Positions 1-8,923 of a stretch of DNA of 64,000 nucleotides are shown piece after piece. This stretch comes from an uncultured Archangium sp. Its GTDB lineage: Bacteria; Myxococcota; Myxococcia; Myxococcales; Myxococcaceae. The notes beneath the pieces are model-generated. The model searched no databases and had not been told where the DNA came from. It saw nothing but the letters and a program-made list of their open reading frames with translations. A program made the position numbers and the translations under genes. The stretch covers positions 1 to 64,000 of the forward strand of contig CAIVGN010000115.1 of NCBI GenBank assembly GCA_903905455.1, written 5' to 3'. Numbering within the stretch: the stretch's first letter is position 1; every line of letters starts with the position of its first letter.

Positions 1-66
1 GCAGGGTGGGGGTTTCTTTTTGTCTGCTGTCTGACGTCTCGATGAGCCGCCCTGCGCGACGCGCGG

Positions 67-1527
67 TCAGCTCTTGAACAACCGTCCCACCCCACGAATC
101 AGCCCCGCCAGGTCCCCCTTCTTCAGCGAACCGGCTGCCTGGCACTCGCGCGTGCGGAGTTGCAGCGTCGCCTCGTCGGCCGAGGACCACAGGAAGATGG
201 GGACCGTGAGCCCATGGGTGCGGAGGGTCTGCACGACGAGCGCGCCCTTCATCGTCGACAACTCGGGCTCGAGGATCACGGCGTCCACCGCGTTGCGCCG
301 CAACGCCCGGGCGATCATCAAGGGGTTGTCGAGAGTGATGACCTCGTAGCCGGCGCGCTCGAGCGTCGCGCGTGCGGTCTCGAGGGATCCGGGCTGGTCG
401 TCCACCACCAGGATGAGCTTCCTGTCGCGAGGCACCGCCGGGGCGAGCATCGGAGCGGAGTCGGAGGTCTTCTTCGCCGCGACTGCCGGGCTGTCGAGGC
501 CACCCCGGGCTGCTTGCACCACGAAGGGGCCAATGGTGCCGAGATCGAGCACGTGCTCCGCCGCTCCCAACTCCAGGCCGGCCTTCGGCATGCCGAAGAC
601 GGCGCAGCTCGCCTTGTCCTGCACGATGGTCCGGGCGCCCATGCGTCGCATGCGCAGCAGGCCCTGGGCGCCGTCATCACCCATGCCGGTCAGCAGCACC
701 CCGATGCCGCGTCCCTTGAGGGCGGTGGCCATGGAGAAGAAGAGACTGTCGACCGACGGCGAGATGATCGAGTTCGGCGGCGGCGGGAGCAGCTTCACGG
801 TCAGGTTCTCTTTGACGAACATCTCCTGCCGTGGGGGCGCGACGTAGACCTTCCCGGGCTCGAAGCGCGTCGCCGCGTTGGCCTGTTCAACGGGGAGCCC
901 CGACGCGTCTCGTAGAAAGCGCACGAAGCTGTCGAAGAAGTCCTCCGCCATGTGCTGCACCACTGCGATCGGCAGGGGGAAATCGCGGGGCAGGGCTGAA
1001 AGCACGCGCGCGAGTGCCTTAGGGCCCCCGGTCGAGGCCCCCAGGCCCAGGAGCAGCGGCTTCTCGGTCGAGACGGGGATGGGCGGCGCCGGAGCGATCG
1101 GCGCCTGTGGCTTGTCATCTTCGTCGAGGCCGGTCTCGGCCAGCAGGCGAAGGCGCTCGATGAACCGCCGCACCTCTTCGTCTCCAGCCCCGAAAACAGC
1201 AGACTTGGGTACCAACTCGAGGGCGCCGCGGGATAGGGCTTCGTAGTTGAGGTCGACGCCCGAGGTGGATGATCGTTCGCTGATCACCACGATGGGGGTC
1301 GGGTGCTCCTTCATCAGCACCTCGATGGCCTTGAGCCCACCCATGCCGGGCATGTTCAGATCCATCGTGACCAGGTGCGGCCGGAGCGAGCGCACCAATG
1401 CGACCGCTTCTTCGCCGGTCTTGGCCTCGCCGACGACCACCAGGCGCGGGTCGAGCTCGAGTGTGCGACGCAGCACCTCGCGGCTGAGTGAGGAGTCATC
1501 GACGATGAGGACGCGAGATTTGGCCAT
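67..1527 (-). CDS. cheB: CheB-type protein-glutamate methylesterase, REC-CheB-REC
   Basis: 486 aa. An N-terminal receiver domain (about residues 4-125) has the acidic pair at D10/D11 and a phosphoacceptor at D56 (VTMDLNMPG). The CheB esterase domain (about 157-345) carries the catalytic serine in GASTGG (S165), the histidine in QHM (H192) and the aspartate region in TGMGDDGAQG (284-285), so it should demethylate or deamidate chemoreceptors. A second receiver-like domain fills 368-486, which ordinary CheB lacks. It keeps the VVDD pocket but has Glu419 (VILEPEL) where the phosphoacceptor Asp should be. No other chemotaxis gene is visible, although only 66 bases remain to its left. The ATG start gives a canonical receiver N-terminus. 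Confidence 0.9.
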   Translation of the reverse strand: MAKSRVLIVDDSSLSREVLRRTLELDPRLVVVGEAKTGEEAVALVRSLRPHLVTMDLNMPGMGGLKAIEVLMKEHPTPIVVISERSSTSGVDLNYEALSRGALELVPKSAVFGAGDEEVRRFIERLRLLAETGLDEDDKPQAPIAPAPPIPVSTEKPLLLGLGASTGGPKALARVLSALPRDFPLPIAVVQHMAEDFFDSFVRFLRDASGLPVEQANAATRFEPGKVYVAPPRQEMFVKENLTVKLLPPPPNSIISPSVDSLFFSMATALKGRGIGVLLTGMGDDGAQGLLRMRRMGARTIVQDKASCAVFGMPKAGLELGAAEHVLDLGTIGPFVVQAARGGLDSPAVAAKKTSDSAPMLAPAVPRDRKLILVVDDQPGSLETARATLERAGYEVITLDNPLMIARALRRNAVDAVILEPELSTMKGALVVQTLRTHGLTVPIFLWSSADEATLQLRTRECQAAGSLKKGDLAGLIRGVGRLFKS

Positions 1528-1793
1528 CGGAGCTCAGGAGCGGTTGAAGGGCCGCGGTTGTGCCCCAGCGGTCTTTCGGGGGCCCCGGTTGCGGGACTGT
1601 TCGCCGAGGCCTTCACCCCAGCCAGCGGCTGCCAACGCGATGGCGAGAAGCACGGGCCTGGTCTGCATCGGGCGTGAAGTGTACGCGCTTCGACGGAGAA
1701 TCGGCCCCGAAAGGGGGGATCGCTACAGGCTGCTCCCGGCGCACCGGCCGTTAAATTCCCCTGTCAGTCCCCGCCCGTAAGGTGCGAGCCGAC

Positions 1794-2129
1794 ATGGCCA
1801 AGCGCGACGACCGACAGCTCGAATTCAGCCTGAATGCGGCCCCCAAGTTGAGGGTGATCCAGGGCCTGGGTCAGAAGAAGCAGGAGGCCCTGGCTTCGCG
1901 GGATGCGGTGGCGCGGGTGCTCATCGAAGCGGGCGCCGACATGCTGTTGCGGCGCATCAGCCCCGAGCGGGCCGAGTTGATCGAGCACGAAGTCGACGAG
2001 ATCCTCCGGTTGTTCGACCTCGTGGACGACAACCGGCTCCTGTTCCCCGTGCTCCAGCGCAAGCTGGAAGCCCTCGAAGCACTGATGCGCGAGACCCGCG
2101 AGAAGCGTCGACGCGTCACCCGAAGGTGA
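1794..2129 (+). CDS. Small hypothetical protein, charged and helical
   Basis: 111 aa from ATG 1794; a GTG at 1782 is in frame and would add four residues. I do not recognise the family. The protein begins with a short polar stretch, then is rich in Glu, Arg and Leu with heptad-like spacing (for example EVDEILRLFDLVDD) and ends in a basic tail (RRRVTRR). This suggests a soluble helical or coiled-coil protein. It has no signal peptide or membrane segment. It lies 62 bp upstream of the PEGA kinase on the same strand and could share its transcript, but a possible separate promoter lies in between. Confidence 0.6.
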   Translation: MAKRDDRQLEFSLNAAPKLRVIQGLGQKKQEALASRDAVARVLIEAGADMLLRRISPERAELIEHEVDEILRLFDLVDDNRLLFPVLQRKLEALEALMRETREKRRRVTRR

Positions 2130-2147
2130 CCCCGTCGTTTCGGGCGT

Positions 2148-2176
2148 TTGCGCCCCCCGCCCGGTGGACCTAGCAT
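2148..2176 (+). promoter_or_regulatory. Possible sigma-70-type promoter for the PEGA kinase
   Basis: TTGCGC (2148-2153) and TAGCAT (2171-2176) are separated by 17 bp. The -10 lies only 15 nt before the GTG start at 2192, implying a very short leader. The -35 matches consensus at three positions and the -10 at four, so this is a weak call. Confidence 0.3.
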
Positions 2177-2191
2177 TCACGACTCACACCC

Positions 2192-4288
2192 GTGTCACTC
2201 GAAACCTACGGCCGCTACCAACTGCTGAAGAAGCTCGCCACCGGGGGCATGGCGCAGATCTATCTCGCGCGGCAGTTGGGACCCGAGGGCTTCGAGAAGC
2301 TGCTGGTCGTGAAGCGGATCCTGCCGCACCTCGCGGAGAACGAAGACTTCATCACCATGTTCCTCGACGAGGCGCGCATCGCGGCGCGGCTCAACCACCC
2401 GAACATCGTGCAGATCTTCGATCTCGGCGCGCAAGACGACAGCTACTTCATCGCCATGGAGTTCATCCACGGCGAGGACGTGCGCCGGGTTTGGAAGCAC
2501 TCCGAGAAGATGGGGCGGCCGATCCCGCTCGCGTTGATTTGCCGCATCATCATCGAGGCGTCGGCGGGCCTGGACTACGCGCACAAGAAGCCTGATGCGT
2601 CAGGGCGGCCGCTCAACATCGTGCATCGCGACATTTCTCCTCAGAACATCCTCGTGTCGTTCGAGGGAGGGGTGAAGGTGGTCGACTTCGGCATCGCCAA
2701 GGCGGCCGATCAGGCCACGGTCACGAAGTCGGGGGTGCTCAAGGGCAAGTACTCGTACATGTCGCCCGAGCAGGCGGCCGGGCAGTCGATCGACTGCCGC
2801 ACCGACATCTTCGCGCTCGGCGTGGTGCTCTACGAGCTGCTCACGGGTACGCGGTTGTTCAAGCGGGGCACCGACATCCAGACCCTGAACGCGGTGACGG
2901 AGTGCAAGCTCCAGCCCCCCTCGGCGGTCAATGATCGGGTGCCCGCGGACCTCGACGTGATCGTGATGAGGGCGCTCACCAAGGACCGGGCGGACCGGTT
3001 CCCCGAGGCCCGGCAGCTCGGGGCGGCGCTCGAGAACTGGCTGCTGACCAACGGGCTGCCCTCGGGCTCCGCGGCGCTCGCGGAGTTCATGCAGGACATC
3101 TATGCCGAGCGGCTCGAGCGGGAACGCGAAGAGGGCCGGCTACTCGTCGAGACGGCGGAGCACTCGCGCGGTGAAGAGCCGCTGGCTGACCGGGAGAAGG
3201 CGACCCCTTCGCTCGACGGGCTGCGGCGGCAGACGCGGTCGATGCGCTCCTCCCAGTCGCAGCCGCTCTCGCAGCTCAAGCCCAGGCGGGAGCTGGAGGC
3301 CACCGCGGCCGAGCGTCCGTCGAGCTCGCGGAGCCAGAGCAGTTCGAGGCGGGTGGTCGAGCGCTCGGTGGCGCAGGCTCCGTTGCCGGCGCGGCCGGTG
3401 CCCGTGGTCAGCCACCCCACCGAAGCGAGCATGCCCACCCAGGGAACGGGTGCTCGCCGGTCTGCCCTCCTTCCGCTCGTGGCCCTGGGCCTGCTCGTGC
3501 TGGTCGGCCTGGCCGCATGGTCGTTCTTCGCAGAGCGGCCGGCCGGTTTTTCACTCGAGACCGACCCCCCGGGGGCGAGCGTGTCGAGGGCGGGGGCGCA
3601 GCTGTGCACGACCCCCTGCGACGTGACCGACCTCGTGGCCGGGGAGCTCACCCTCACCATCGAGAAGAGCGGCTTTCGCCCGGAACGGCGCTCGCTGCAG
3701 CTCAAGGCCGGGGTGCACGAGGCCATGGCCCAGGTGCGCTTGGCGTCCCTCGTCGTGGAGCCGCCCCAGGTGAAGACCGTGGCCGCCCTATCGACGGTGC
3801 GCATCGAGTCTGACCCAACGGGTGCTGAGGTCCAGCTCAACGGCGTGCCTGCCGGCACTGCGCCCGCGTCAAAGGCGTTCGCTCCTGGTGCCGTGGTGGA
3901 CGTGCACCTCGAGCTGGCCGGCTACGCCCCGCTCGTGGAGTCGTTCACGGTGGGCTCCGAGCCCGAAGATCTGCATCAGTACGCGCTCAAGGCGCTCTCC
4001 AAGAGCCCGGCGAAACAGCCCGTGGTCAAGAACACCACACTCGTGCCCGAGGTGAAGGCGCCGCTGGCCGCTGGCCGGGGCACGGTGCGCTTCGTGGTGA
4101 AGCCCTGGGCCATGGTGGAGTGCCCCCAGCTGCGCTTCAAGGACACGACCCCGTTTGCCGACCAGGCGTTCCCGGCGGGCGACTACGCCTGCACCTTCAC
4201 CAACCCGGACCACCCCGCGCAGACCAAGAGCTTCCGCGTCGAGCCCAACGCGACGACGAAGGTGGCTGTGAGCTTTCTGCAAGACTGA
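2192..4288 (+). CDS. Membrane serine/threonine protein kinase with PEGA repeats
   Basis: 698 aa. Residues 7-285 form a Hanks-type kinase with a glycine loop (ATGGMAQIYLA), the ATP lysine in VVKRIL, the catalytic HRDISPQNIL and the metal-binding DFG (VVDFGIAKA), so it looks active. A Ser/Arg-rich linker (about 310-420) leads to one transmembrane helix (LLPLVALGLLVLVGLAAW). Beyond it lie two PEGA-type repeats (FSLETDPPGASVSRAG and VRIESDPTGAEVQLNG) and a small C-terminal domain. The kinase would face the cytoplasm and the PEGA part the periplasm or wall. Such kinases are abundant in myxobacteria. The GTG start has no clear ribosome binding site, and no partner gene is adjacent. Confidence 0.92.
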   Translation: MSLETYGRYQLLKKLATGGMAQIYLARQLGPEGFEKLLVVKRILPHLAENEDFITMFLDEARIAARLNHPNIVQIFDLGAQDDSYFIAMEFIHGEDVRRVWKHSEKMGRPIPLALICRIIIEASAGLDYAHKKPDASGRPLNIVHRDISPQNILVSFEGGVKVVDFGIAKAADQATVTKSGVLKGKYSYMSPEQAAGQSIDCRTDIFALGVVLYELLTGTRLFKRGTDIQTLNAVTECKLQPPSAVNDRVPADLDVIVMRALTKDRADRFPEARQLGAALENWLLTNGLPSGSAALAEFMQDIYAERLEREREEGRLLVETAEHSRGEEPLADREKATPSLDGLRRQTRSMRSSQSQPLSQLKPRRELEATAAERPSSSRSQSSSRRVVERSVAQAPLPARPVPVVSHPTEASMPTQGTGARRSALLPLVALGLLVLVGLAAWSFFAERPAGFSLETDPPGASVSRAGAQLCTTPCDVTDLVAGELTLTIEKSGFRPERRSLQLKAGVHEAMAQVRLASLVVEPPQVKTVAALSTVRIESDPTGAEVQLNGVPAGTAPASKAFAPGAVVDVHLELAGYAPLVESFTVGSEPEDLHQYALKALSKSPAKQPVVKNTTLVPEVKAPLAAGRGTVRFVVKPWAMVECPQLRFKDTTPFADQAFPAGDYACTFTNPDHPAQTKSFRVEPNATTKVAVSFLQD

Positions 4289-4307
4289 AAGTGCAGCTGA
4301 AGCTCGC

Positions 4308-4325
4308 TGTCCAATTTATTGGACA
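4308..4325. promoter_or_regulatory. Palindrome TGTCC-N8-GGACA
   Basis: A perfect inverted repeat: TGTCC at 4308-4312, eight bases, then GGACA at 4321-4325. The symmetry extends to CTGTCCAA/TTGGACAG (4307-4326). From memory it matches the TGTYC-N8-GRACA palindrome reported for MrpC, the CRP/FNR-family developmental regulator of Myxococcus xanthus. It sits about 107 bp upstream of the predicted start of transcription from the sigma-54-like promoter. Confidence 0.5.
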
Positions 4326-4339
4326 GCGGTGTCCGCAAA

Positions 4340-4357
4340 AGTCCACTCCAGTGGACA
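4340..4357. promoter_or_regulatory. Second palindrome AGTCC-N8-GGACA
   Basis: AGTCC (4340-4344), eight bases, GGACA (4353-4357), with inner symmetry GTCCACT/AGTGGAC (4341-4347, 4350-4356). It has the same spacing as the first site, with one mismatch to its left half. The two centres are 32 bp apart, about three helical turns, so two dimers could bind the same DNA face. Confidence 0.45.
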
Positions 4358-4397
4358 TCTGAGTGGCCCATCCCCAAGGAGAGCTGAAGTTGTGGCT

Positions 4398-4414
4398 GGG
4401 CACCCCAATTGCAT
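4398..4414 (+). promoter_or_regulatory. Sigma-54-like -24/-12 promoter
   Basis: GGGCAC (4398-4403), five bases, then TTGCAT (4409-4414). The consensus is TGGCAC-N5-TTGCW; only the first base differs. The invariant GG (4399-4400) and GC (4411-4412) keep the exact 12-bp spacing. Transcription would start near 4423-4424, running away from the tandem palindromes, which lie where enhancer sites usually do. Confidence 0.5.
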
Positions 4415-4423
4415 TTGGTTCCG

Positions 4424-4752
4424 CCGGGAACGACTTCGGTCCATTCCAGAGCAGAGGCGGTTGTCCGGGGGGATGGCTGTCGCTCTCGAAATGGGACGAA
4501 GGGGCAGGGCGGGAGACATCACCCCGAGCTCGACGGTCGCTCGTTCGCGGCCGGATCGAGCCGCATTGTGGGGTTGGGCGGCACCGGTGTGACGGGGTGC
4601 AGGGGAGTGTGGCGCAGTGAAGAGGTGGCCTGGTCCCTCGGGCTCGGCGGGTTGGTGGTTGGGTGACGGAGCTCTTCGCGGTGTCGGGGGTGGCGTCTCG
4701 GCAGCATGAAAATGGAACGGCCGTCGCTCGAAGAGAGCGACGGCCGTTTTGT
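4424..4752 (+). ncRNA. Candidate small RNA between sigma-54-like promoter and terminator
   Basis: The predicted transcript runs about 325 nt from the sigma-54-like promoter to the stem-loop at 4716-4748. No open frame within it has both a credible ribosome binding site and protein-like composition; an ATG at 4473 could encode about 39 Arg/Ala-rich residues but has no properly spaced site. A non-coding RNA is therefore the simpler reading. This is inferred only from the layout of signals; expression is unknown. Confidence 0.35.
4716..4752. terminator. Strong, probably bidirectional intrinsic terminator
   Basis: Perfect 14-bp arms at 4716-4729 and 4735-4748 (AACGGCCGTCGCTC and its complement) enclose a 5-nt loop and are followed by TTTT. 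The other side has AAAA at 4709-4712, giving a T-tract on the minus strand. It ends the dsbA-type gene (stop 27 nt away) and the candidate small RNA. Confidence 0.85.
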
Positions 4753-4774
4753 TCTGCGAGAGCTGAGGGGCGGC

Positions 4775-6739
4775 TTACTTCTTCTTCTTCAGCTCGTCGT
4801 CGATGATGGCCTTGAAGGCGTCAATCGGCTGCGCACCGACGACCTGGCGGCCATTGATGAAGAAGGTGGGGGTGCCGTTGGCGCCCACACGCATGCCTTC
4901 GTTCGAGTCGGCCGTGATGTAGGCGTCGAACTTGTTCGAATCGAGGGCGGCCTTGAACTTGCCGACGTCGAGGCCGAGTTCCTGAGCGTAGCGCTCGAGG
5001 TTCGGGCGCTCGAGCGCCTGCTGGTTGGCGAAGAGCTTGTCGTGCATTTCCCAGAACTTGCCCTGCTCGTGCGCGGCCATCGACGCCGCGGCGGCGCCCT
5101 TCGCGTTGTTGTGGAAGGGCAGCGGCTGGTGCTTGAAGACGACCTTGATCTTGCCCTCGTACTGCTTCTCGAGGTCGTGGAGGGTGGGCACCACGCGCGA
5201 GCAGAAGGGGCACTGGAAGTCGGAGAACGCAACGATGGTGACCGGGGCGTTCTTCGGGCCGAGAACGGGGGCGCCGTTGATGTTGAGATCGGTGACGACC
5301 TTGGCGGCTTCCGGAGCGCCGGGAGCGGACGGGGGCGGCGCCTTGCCGGCTTCCTTCTGGAACTCGGCGTAGAGGTCGGCGGGCTTGATGCCCTTGGCGA
5401 TCATCGCGTCTGCCTTCTTGATCTCCTCGTCGATCATGCCCTTGAACGCCTCGAAAGGCTGGGCACCGACGAACTCGCGACCGTTGATGAAGAAGGTCGG
5501 GGTCCCGTTGGCGCCGACGGCCATGCCGGCCGCCGAGTCTTCCTCGACGCGCTTGGTGAACTTGCCGGAGTCGAGGGCGGCCTTGAACTTGCCCACGTCG
5601 AGGCCGATTTCCTGCGCGTAGCGCTCGAGGGAGGCGCGGTCGAGGGCCTGCTGGTTGGCGAACATCTTGTCGTGCATGAGCCAGAACTTGCCCTGCTCAT
5701 TGGCGGCCATCCCGGCCTCGGCGGCGATCTTCGCGTTGTTGTGGAAGGGCAGGGGCTGGTTGCGGAAGACGACCTTCACGTTGTCGCCGTAGGTGTCTTC
5801 GATCTGCTTGAGCGTGGGGACGACGCGGGAGCAGAAGGGGCACTGGAAGTCGGACCAGGTCACGATGGTGACCTTCGCGCCGGTCTTGCCGCCGCGGGCG
5901 GGCGAGTCAGAGGGGAACTCGATCTTGCGGATGGCCGCAGGCGCGGGAGCGGAGGGGGCGTTGGGCTGCTGGGGCGCGGGGGCCGGGGCGGTGACGCCGT
6001 TGGCGATGACCTTCGCGTAGACCTGGTCGGCGGGGGTGCCGCTCTTGACCAGTTCGTTGGCCTTGGCGAGTTCCTCGTCGATGACCTTCTTGAAGTTGTC
6101 GATGGGCTGCGCGCCCGAGATCTTCTTGCCGTTGATGAAGAACGCCGGGGTCCCGGTAGCGCCGAGCTGCATGGCGAGCTGGGTCTCCTTGGCGATCTGC
6201 GCCTGAAACTTCGGCGACTGCATGTCGGTCTTCCACTTCTCGACGTTGAGGCCGAGGTCCTTCGCGTACTGCTCGAAGGTCGCGTCTTCCAACTGCTGCT
6301 GGTTGGCGAAGAGCTTGTTGTGCATCTCCCAGTACTTGCCCTGCTCACCAGCGGCGAGCGCGGCGAGGGCGGCCGGCTTGGCGCGCGGGTGGAAGTCGAG
6401 CGGGTGCTGCTTCATCACCACGCGGATCTTCCCTTCGTACTGCTTCTCGAGCTCGAGGATGGTGTTGTGACCGCGCGAGCAGAAGGGGCACTGGTAGTCG
6501 GAGAACTCGACCACGGTGATCAGGGCCGTGTTCGGGCCCTTGACGGCCGATTCCTCGAGGGGAACCTTGTAGACGCTGGAGTCGCCCGCGGGCGCACCAG
6601 CGGGGCGGGCGGCCGGCGCACCGGGGGACGGCGCGGCAACGGCGGCAGCGCCGCCGTCAGAGGGTCGCTGGAACATGCTGCCGACGGCGAAGCCGACGAC
6701 ACCGCCAACGATGAGGGCGATGATGACTGAAGGTTTCAT
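4775..6739 (-). CDS. Triple-domain DsbA-like thiol:disulfide oxidoreductase
   Basis: 654 aa. A single N-terminal hydrophobic helix (VIIALIVGGVVGFAVG, residues 5-20) anchors or exports it, followed by an Ala/Pro linker. Three DsbA-like thioredoxin-fold domains then follow, each with a CPFC active site (C84/C87, C300/C303, C510/C513), a cis-proline motif (GTPAFFING once, GTPTFFING twice) and an FxNQQ helix. Ala/Pro-rich linkers separate them. Domains 2 and 3 resemble each other most, suggesting stepwise duplication. All three dithiol sites look intact, so it should oxidise or isomerise disulfides in the periplasm. An ATG 24 codons further upstream is open, but ATG 6739 has an AAGGGAG site at good spacing and begins the membrane helix. 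Confidence 0.88.
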   Translation of the reverse strand: MKPSVIIALIVGGVVGFAVGSMFQRPSDGGAAAVAAPSPGAPAARPAGAPAGDSSVYKVPLEESAVKGPNTALITVVEFSDYQCPFCSRGHNTILELEKQYEGKIRVVMKQHPLDFHPRAKPAALAALAAGEQGKYWEMHNKLFANQQQLEDATFEQYAKDLGLNVEKWKTDMQSPKFQAQIAKETQLAMQLGATGTPAFFINGKKISGAQPIDNFKKVIDEELAKANELVKSGTPADQVYAKVIANGVTAPAPAPQQPNAPSAPAPAAIRKIEFPSDSPARGGKTGAKVTIVTWSDFQCPFCSRVVPTLKQIEDTYGDNVKVVFRNQPLPFHNNAKIAAEAGMAANEQGKFWLMHDKMFANQQALDRASLERYAQEIGLDVGKFKAALDSGKFTKRVEEDSAAGMAVGANGTPTFFINGREFVGAQPFEAFKGMIDEEIKKADAMIAKGIKPADLYAEFQKEAGKAPPPSAPGAPEAAKVVTDLNINGAPVLGPKNAPVTIVAFSDFQCPFCSRVVPTLHDLEKQYEGKIKVVFKHQPLPFHNNAKGAAAASMAAHEQGKFWEMHDKLFANQQALERPNLERYAQELGLDVGKFKAALDSNKFDAYITADSNEGMRVGANGTPTFFINGRQVVGAQPIDAFKAIIDDELKKKK

Positions 6740-6805
6740 GAGTGTTTTTACTCCCTTGGGGATGTAAGCCGGGCGGCTCTTAGCAAAGGCGCGGAATGTC
6801 GCGCA

Positions 6806-7063
6806 ATGCACGACATGGATGAACTCGAACGACTTCAGGTTTCAGCCCACCTGGTCGATGCGCGGGGGAAGGCCTGCCCAGCGCCGATCATCGACCTGGC
6901 CAAGGCCCTCAGGACGCAGGAACAGGTCGAGTTGTGGGCGGACGACCCGGCCGCCTGGGGCGACCTCCGGGCGTTCGTCGAGGCGACGGGGCACCGGCTG
7001 GTGACCGGCGCACCTGAGCGGGGTCCTCTGAGAGCCGTGATTCTTCGGAGGGGGTCAGCCTGA
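6806..7063 (+). CDS. TusA/SirA-family sulfur carrier-like protein
   Basis: 85 aa. The signature DARGKACPAPIIDLAKAL (about residues 18-35) contains the conserved Cys-Pro that carries the persulfide in TusA proteins. The rest fits the small alpha/beta fold (FVEATGHRL). It would relay sulfur in the cytoplasm to an unknown acceptor. It is divergent from the triple DsbA gene with 66 bp between, and that short gap must hold both promoters. An ATG at 6815 is an alternative start. A second TusA-like gene lies at 56573. Confidence 0.8.
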   Translation: MHDMDELERLQVSAHLVDARGKACPAPIIDLAKALRTQEQVELWADDPAAWGDLRAFVEATGHRLVTGAPERGPLRAVILRRGSA

Positions 7064-7175
7064 CCCTCATGTAACGTGTCGTACCCGTTGTGCTTTCTTC
7101 ATCCGTCTGGATTCTCGGGCGGTTGGGGCGGTACGCCGGGTGCACACCGCAGGGCGACCCAAGAGGGAGTTCAAC

Positions 7176-8006
7176 GTGGACGTCGAGATGAGCCGGGCCG
7201 AAGCCGAGCTGCAGTCTGAAGAAGCCGCCTTGCACGCCGAGTTGACCCGTCTGGTGTCGGTGCGCGGTGAGCTGGCTGATCGGCTGGGGGCGCTCCAGCA
7301 CAAGGCGACGGAGGCCGGCGCGGCTGCCGTCGCCCAGCGCGCGGGTGTGGAGCCGCCGGTGATCGACGCGGACGCTCCGTTTGCCAAGGCCCTGGCTGCG
7401 CGCGAGGCCGCCTTGCGGGCGCGCCGGGAGACCAACGCGGCGGTTCGGCAGCAGCTGGCGGGGGTGAAGGGCCAGCTGCAGAAGCTGGCGCAGCAGCTCC
7501 TGGTCGACGAGAAGGCCGTGGCGGCGACGCTGGAGCAGGCGCGCCAGGCCCCGCCGCCCCCTGCGCCGGTGGCGCGGCCGGCCGCGCCGCCGCCGGTGCC
7601 GCAGCGGGTGGTTCCGAACGCGGAGGCGGCCTTTGCCGGCGCCGCCGCGCCGAAGCCGCCCAAGCGCCAGAGCCCGCGCGTGAAGATGCAGGCCGCGGTC
7701 GACTTTCACTCGGACAACAACTTCTTCAACGGCTTCTCGGCGAACATCTCGGACGGCGGGTTGTTCGTGGCGACGGTGAACCTGGTGCCGCTGGGCACGG
7801 AGGTGGACCTCTCGTTCACGCTGCCCTCGGGTGAGAAGATTGACGCCAAGGGCGTGGTGCGCTGGGTGCGCGAGGTCAACGACAAGCTCCCCGACGCGTT
7901 CCCGGGCATCGGGGTTCAGTTCTCAGCGCTCAACCCTGCGGCGCAGGACGCGATCGACACCTTCCTCGCACAGCGAGACCCGCTCTTCTATGCCGACGCG
8001 GACTGA
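7176..8006 (+). CDS. PilZ-domain protein with N-terminal coiled coil
   Basis: 276 aa from GTG 7176, chosen because GAGGGAG lies 6 nt upstream; an upstream GTG at 7140 lacks such a site. Residues about 5-125 are Ala/Glu/Leu-rich and likely coiled coil. A Pro/Ala linker (about 130-175) follows, then a PilZ domain (about 175-265) with the core NISDGGLFVATVNLVPLGTE, as in the myxobacterial PilZ paralogues. The N-terminal part of PilZ reads PRVKMQAAV, so the usual RxxxR c-di-GMP motif is only partly present and binding is uncertain. It probably has a regulatory or motility role. Confidence 0.82.
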   Translation: MDVEMSRAEAELQSEEAALHAELTRLVSVRGELADRLGALQHKATEAGAAAVAQRAGVEPPVIDADAPFAKALAAREAALRARRETNAAVRQQLAGVKGQLQKLAQQLLVDEKAVAATLEQARQAPPPPAPVARPAAPPPVPQRVVPNAEAAFAGAAAPKPPKRQSPRVKMQAAVDFHSDNNFFNGFSANISDGGLFVATVNLVPLGTEVDLSFTLPSGEKIDAKGVVRWVREVNDKLPDAFPGIGVQFSALNPAAQDAIDTFLAQRDPLFYADAD

Positions 8007-8014
8007 CTTCGTCT

Positions 8015-8919
<905 letters not shown>

Positions 8920-8923
<4 letters not shown>

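Larger units (their letters stand above)
4289..4774. other. 486-bp gene-free region between convergent genes
   Basis: No convincing coding sequence is present; the short open frames look Arg-rich and random. It holds, left to right, two palindromes (4308-4325, 4340-4357), a sigma-54-like promoter (4398-4413) and a strong stem-loop with T-tract (4716-4750). The kinase gene ends on its left and the dsbA-type gene, on the other strand, ends on its right. A promoter here therefore cannot serve either annotated gene. Confidence 0.8.

Noticed and set aside
1701-1720. Short CCCC-GAAA-GGGG hairpin upstream of the hypothetical gene
   Set aside because: The stem is only 4 bp and not followed by a T-tract; likely chance in GC-rich DNA.
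4329-4592. Protein gene in the gene-free region
   Set aside because: The frame has no good ribosome site and is Arg/Gly-rich without motif; other frames of similar length overlap it.
4706-6730. A 674-codon open frame on the plus strand across the triple DsbA gene
   Set aside because: It is the antisense shadow of three obvious CPFC domains; the translation is Leu/Val/Gly/Glu repeats caused by the tandem duplication.
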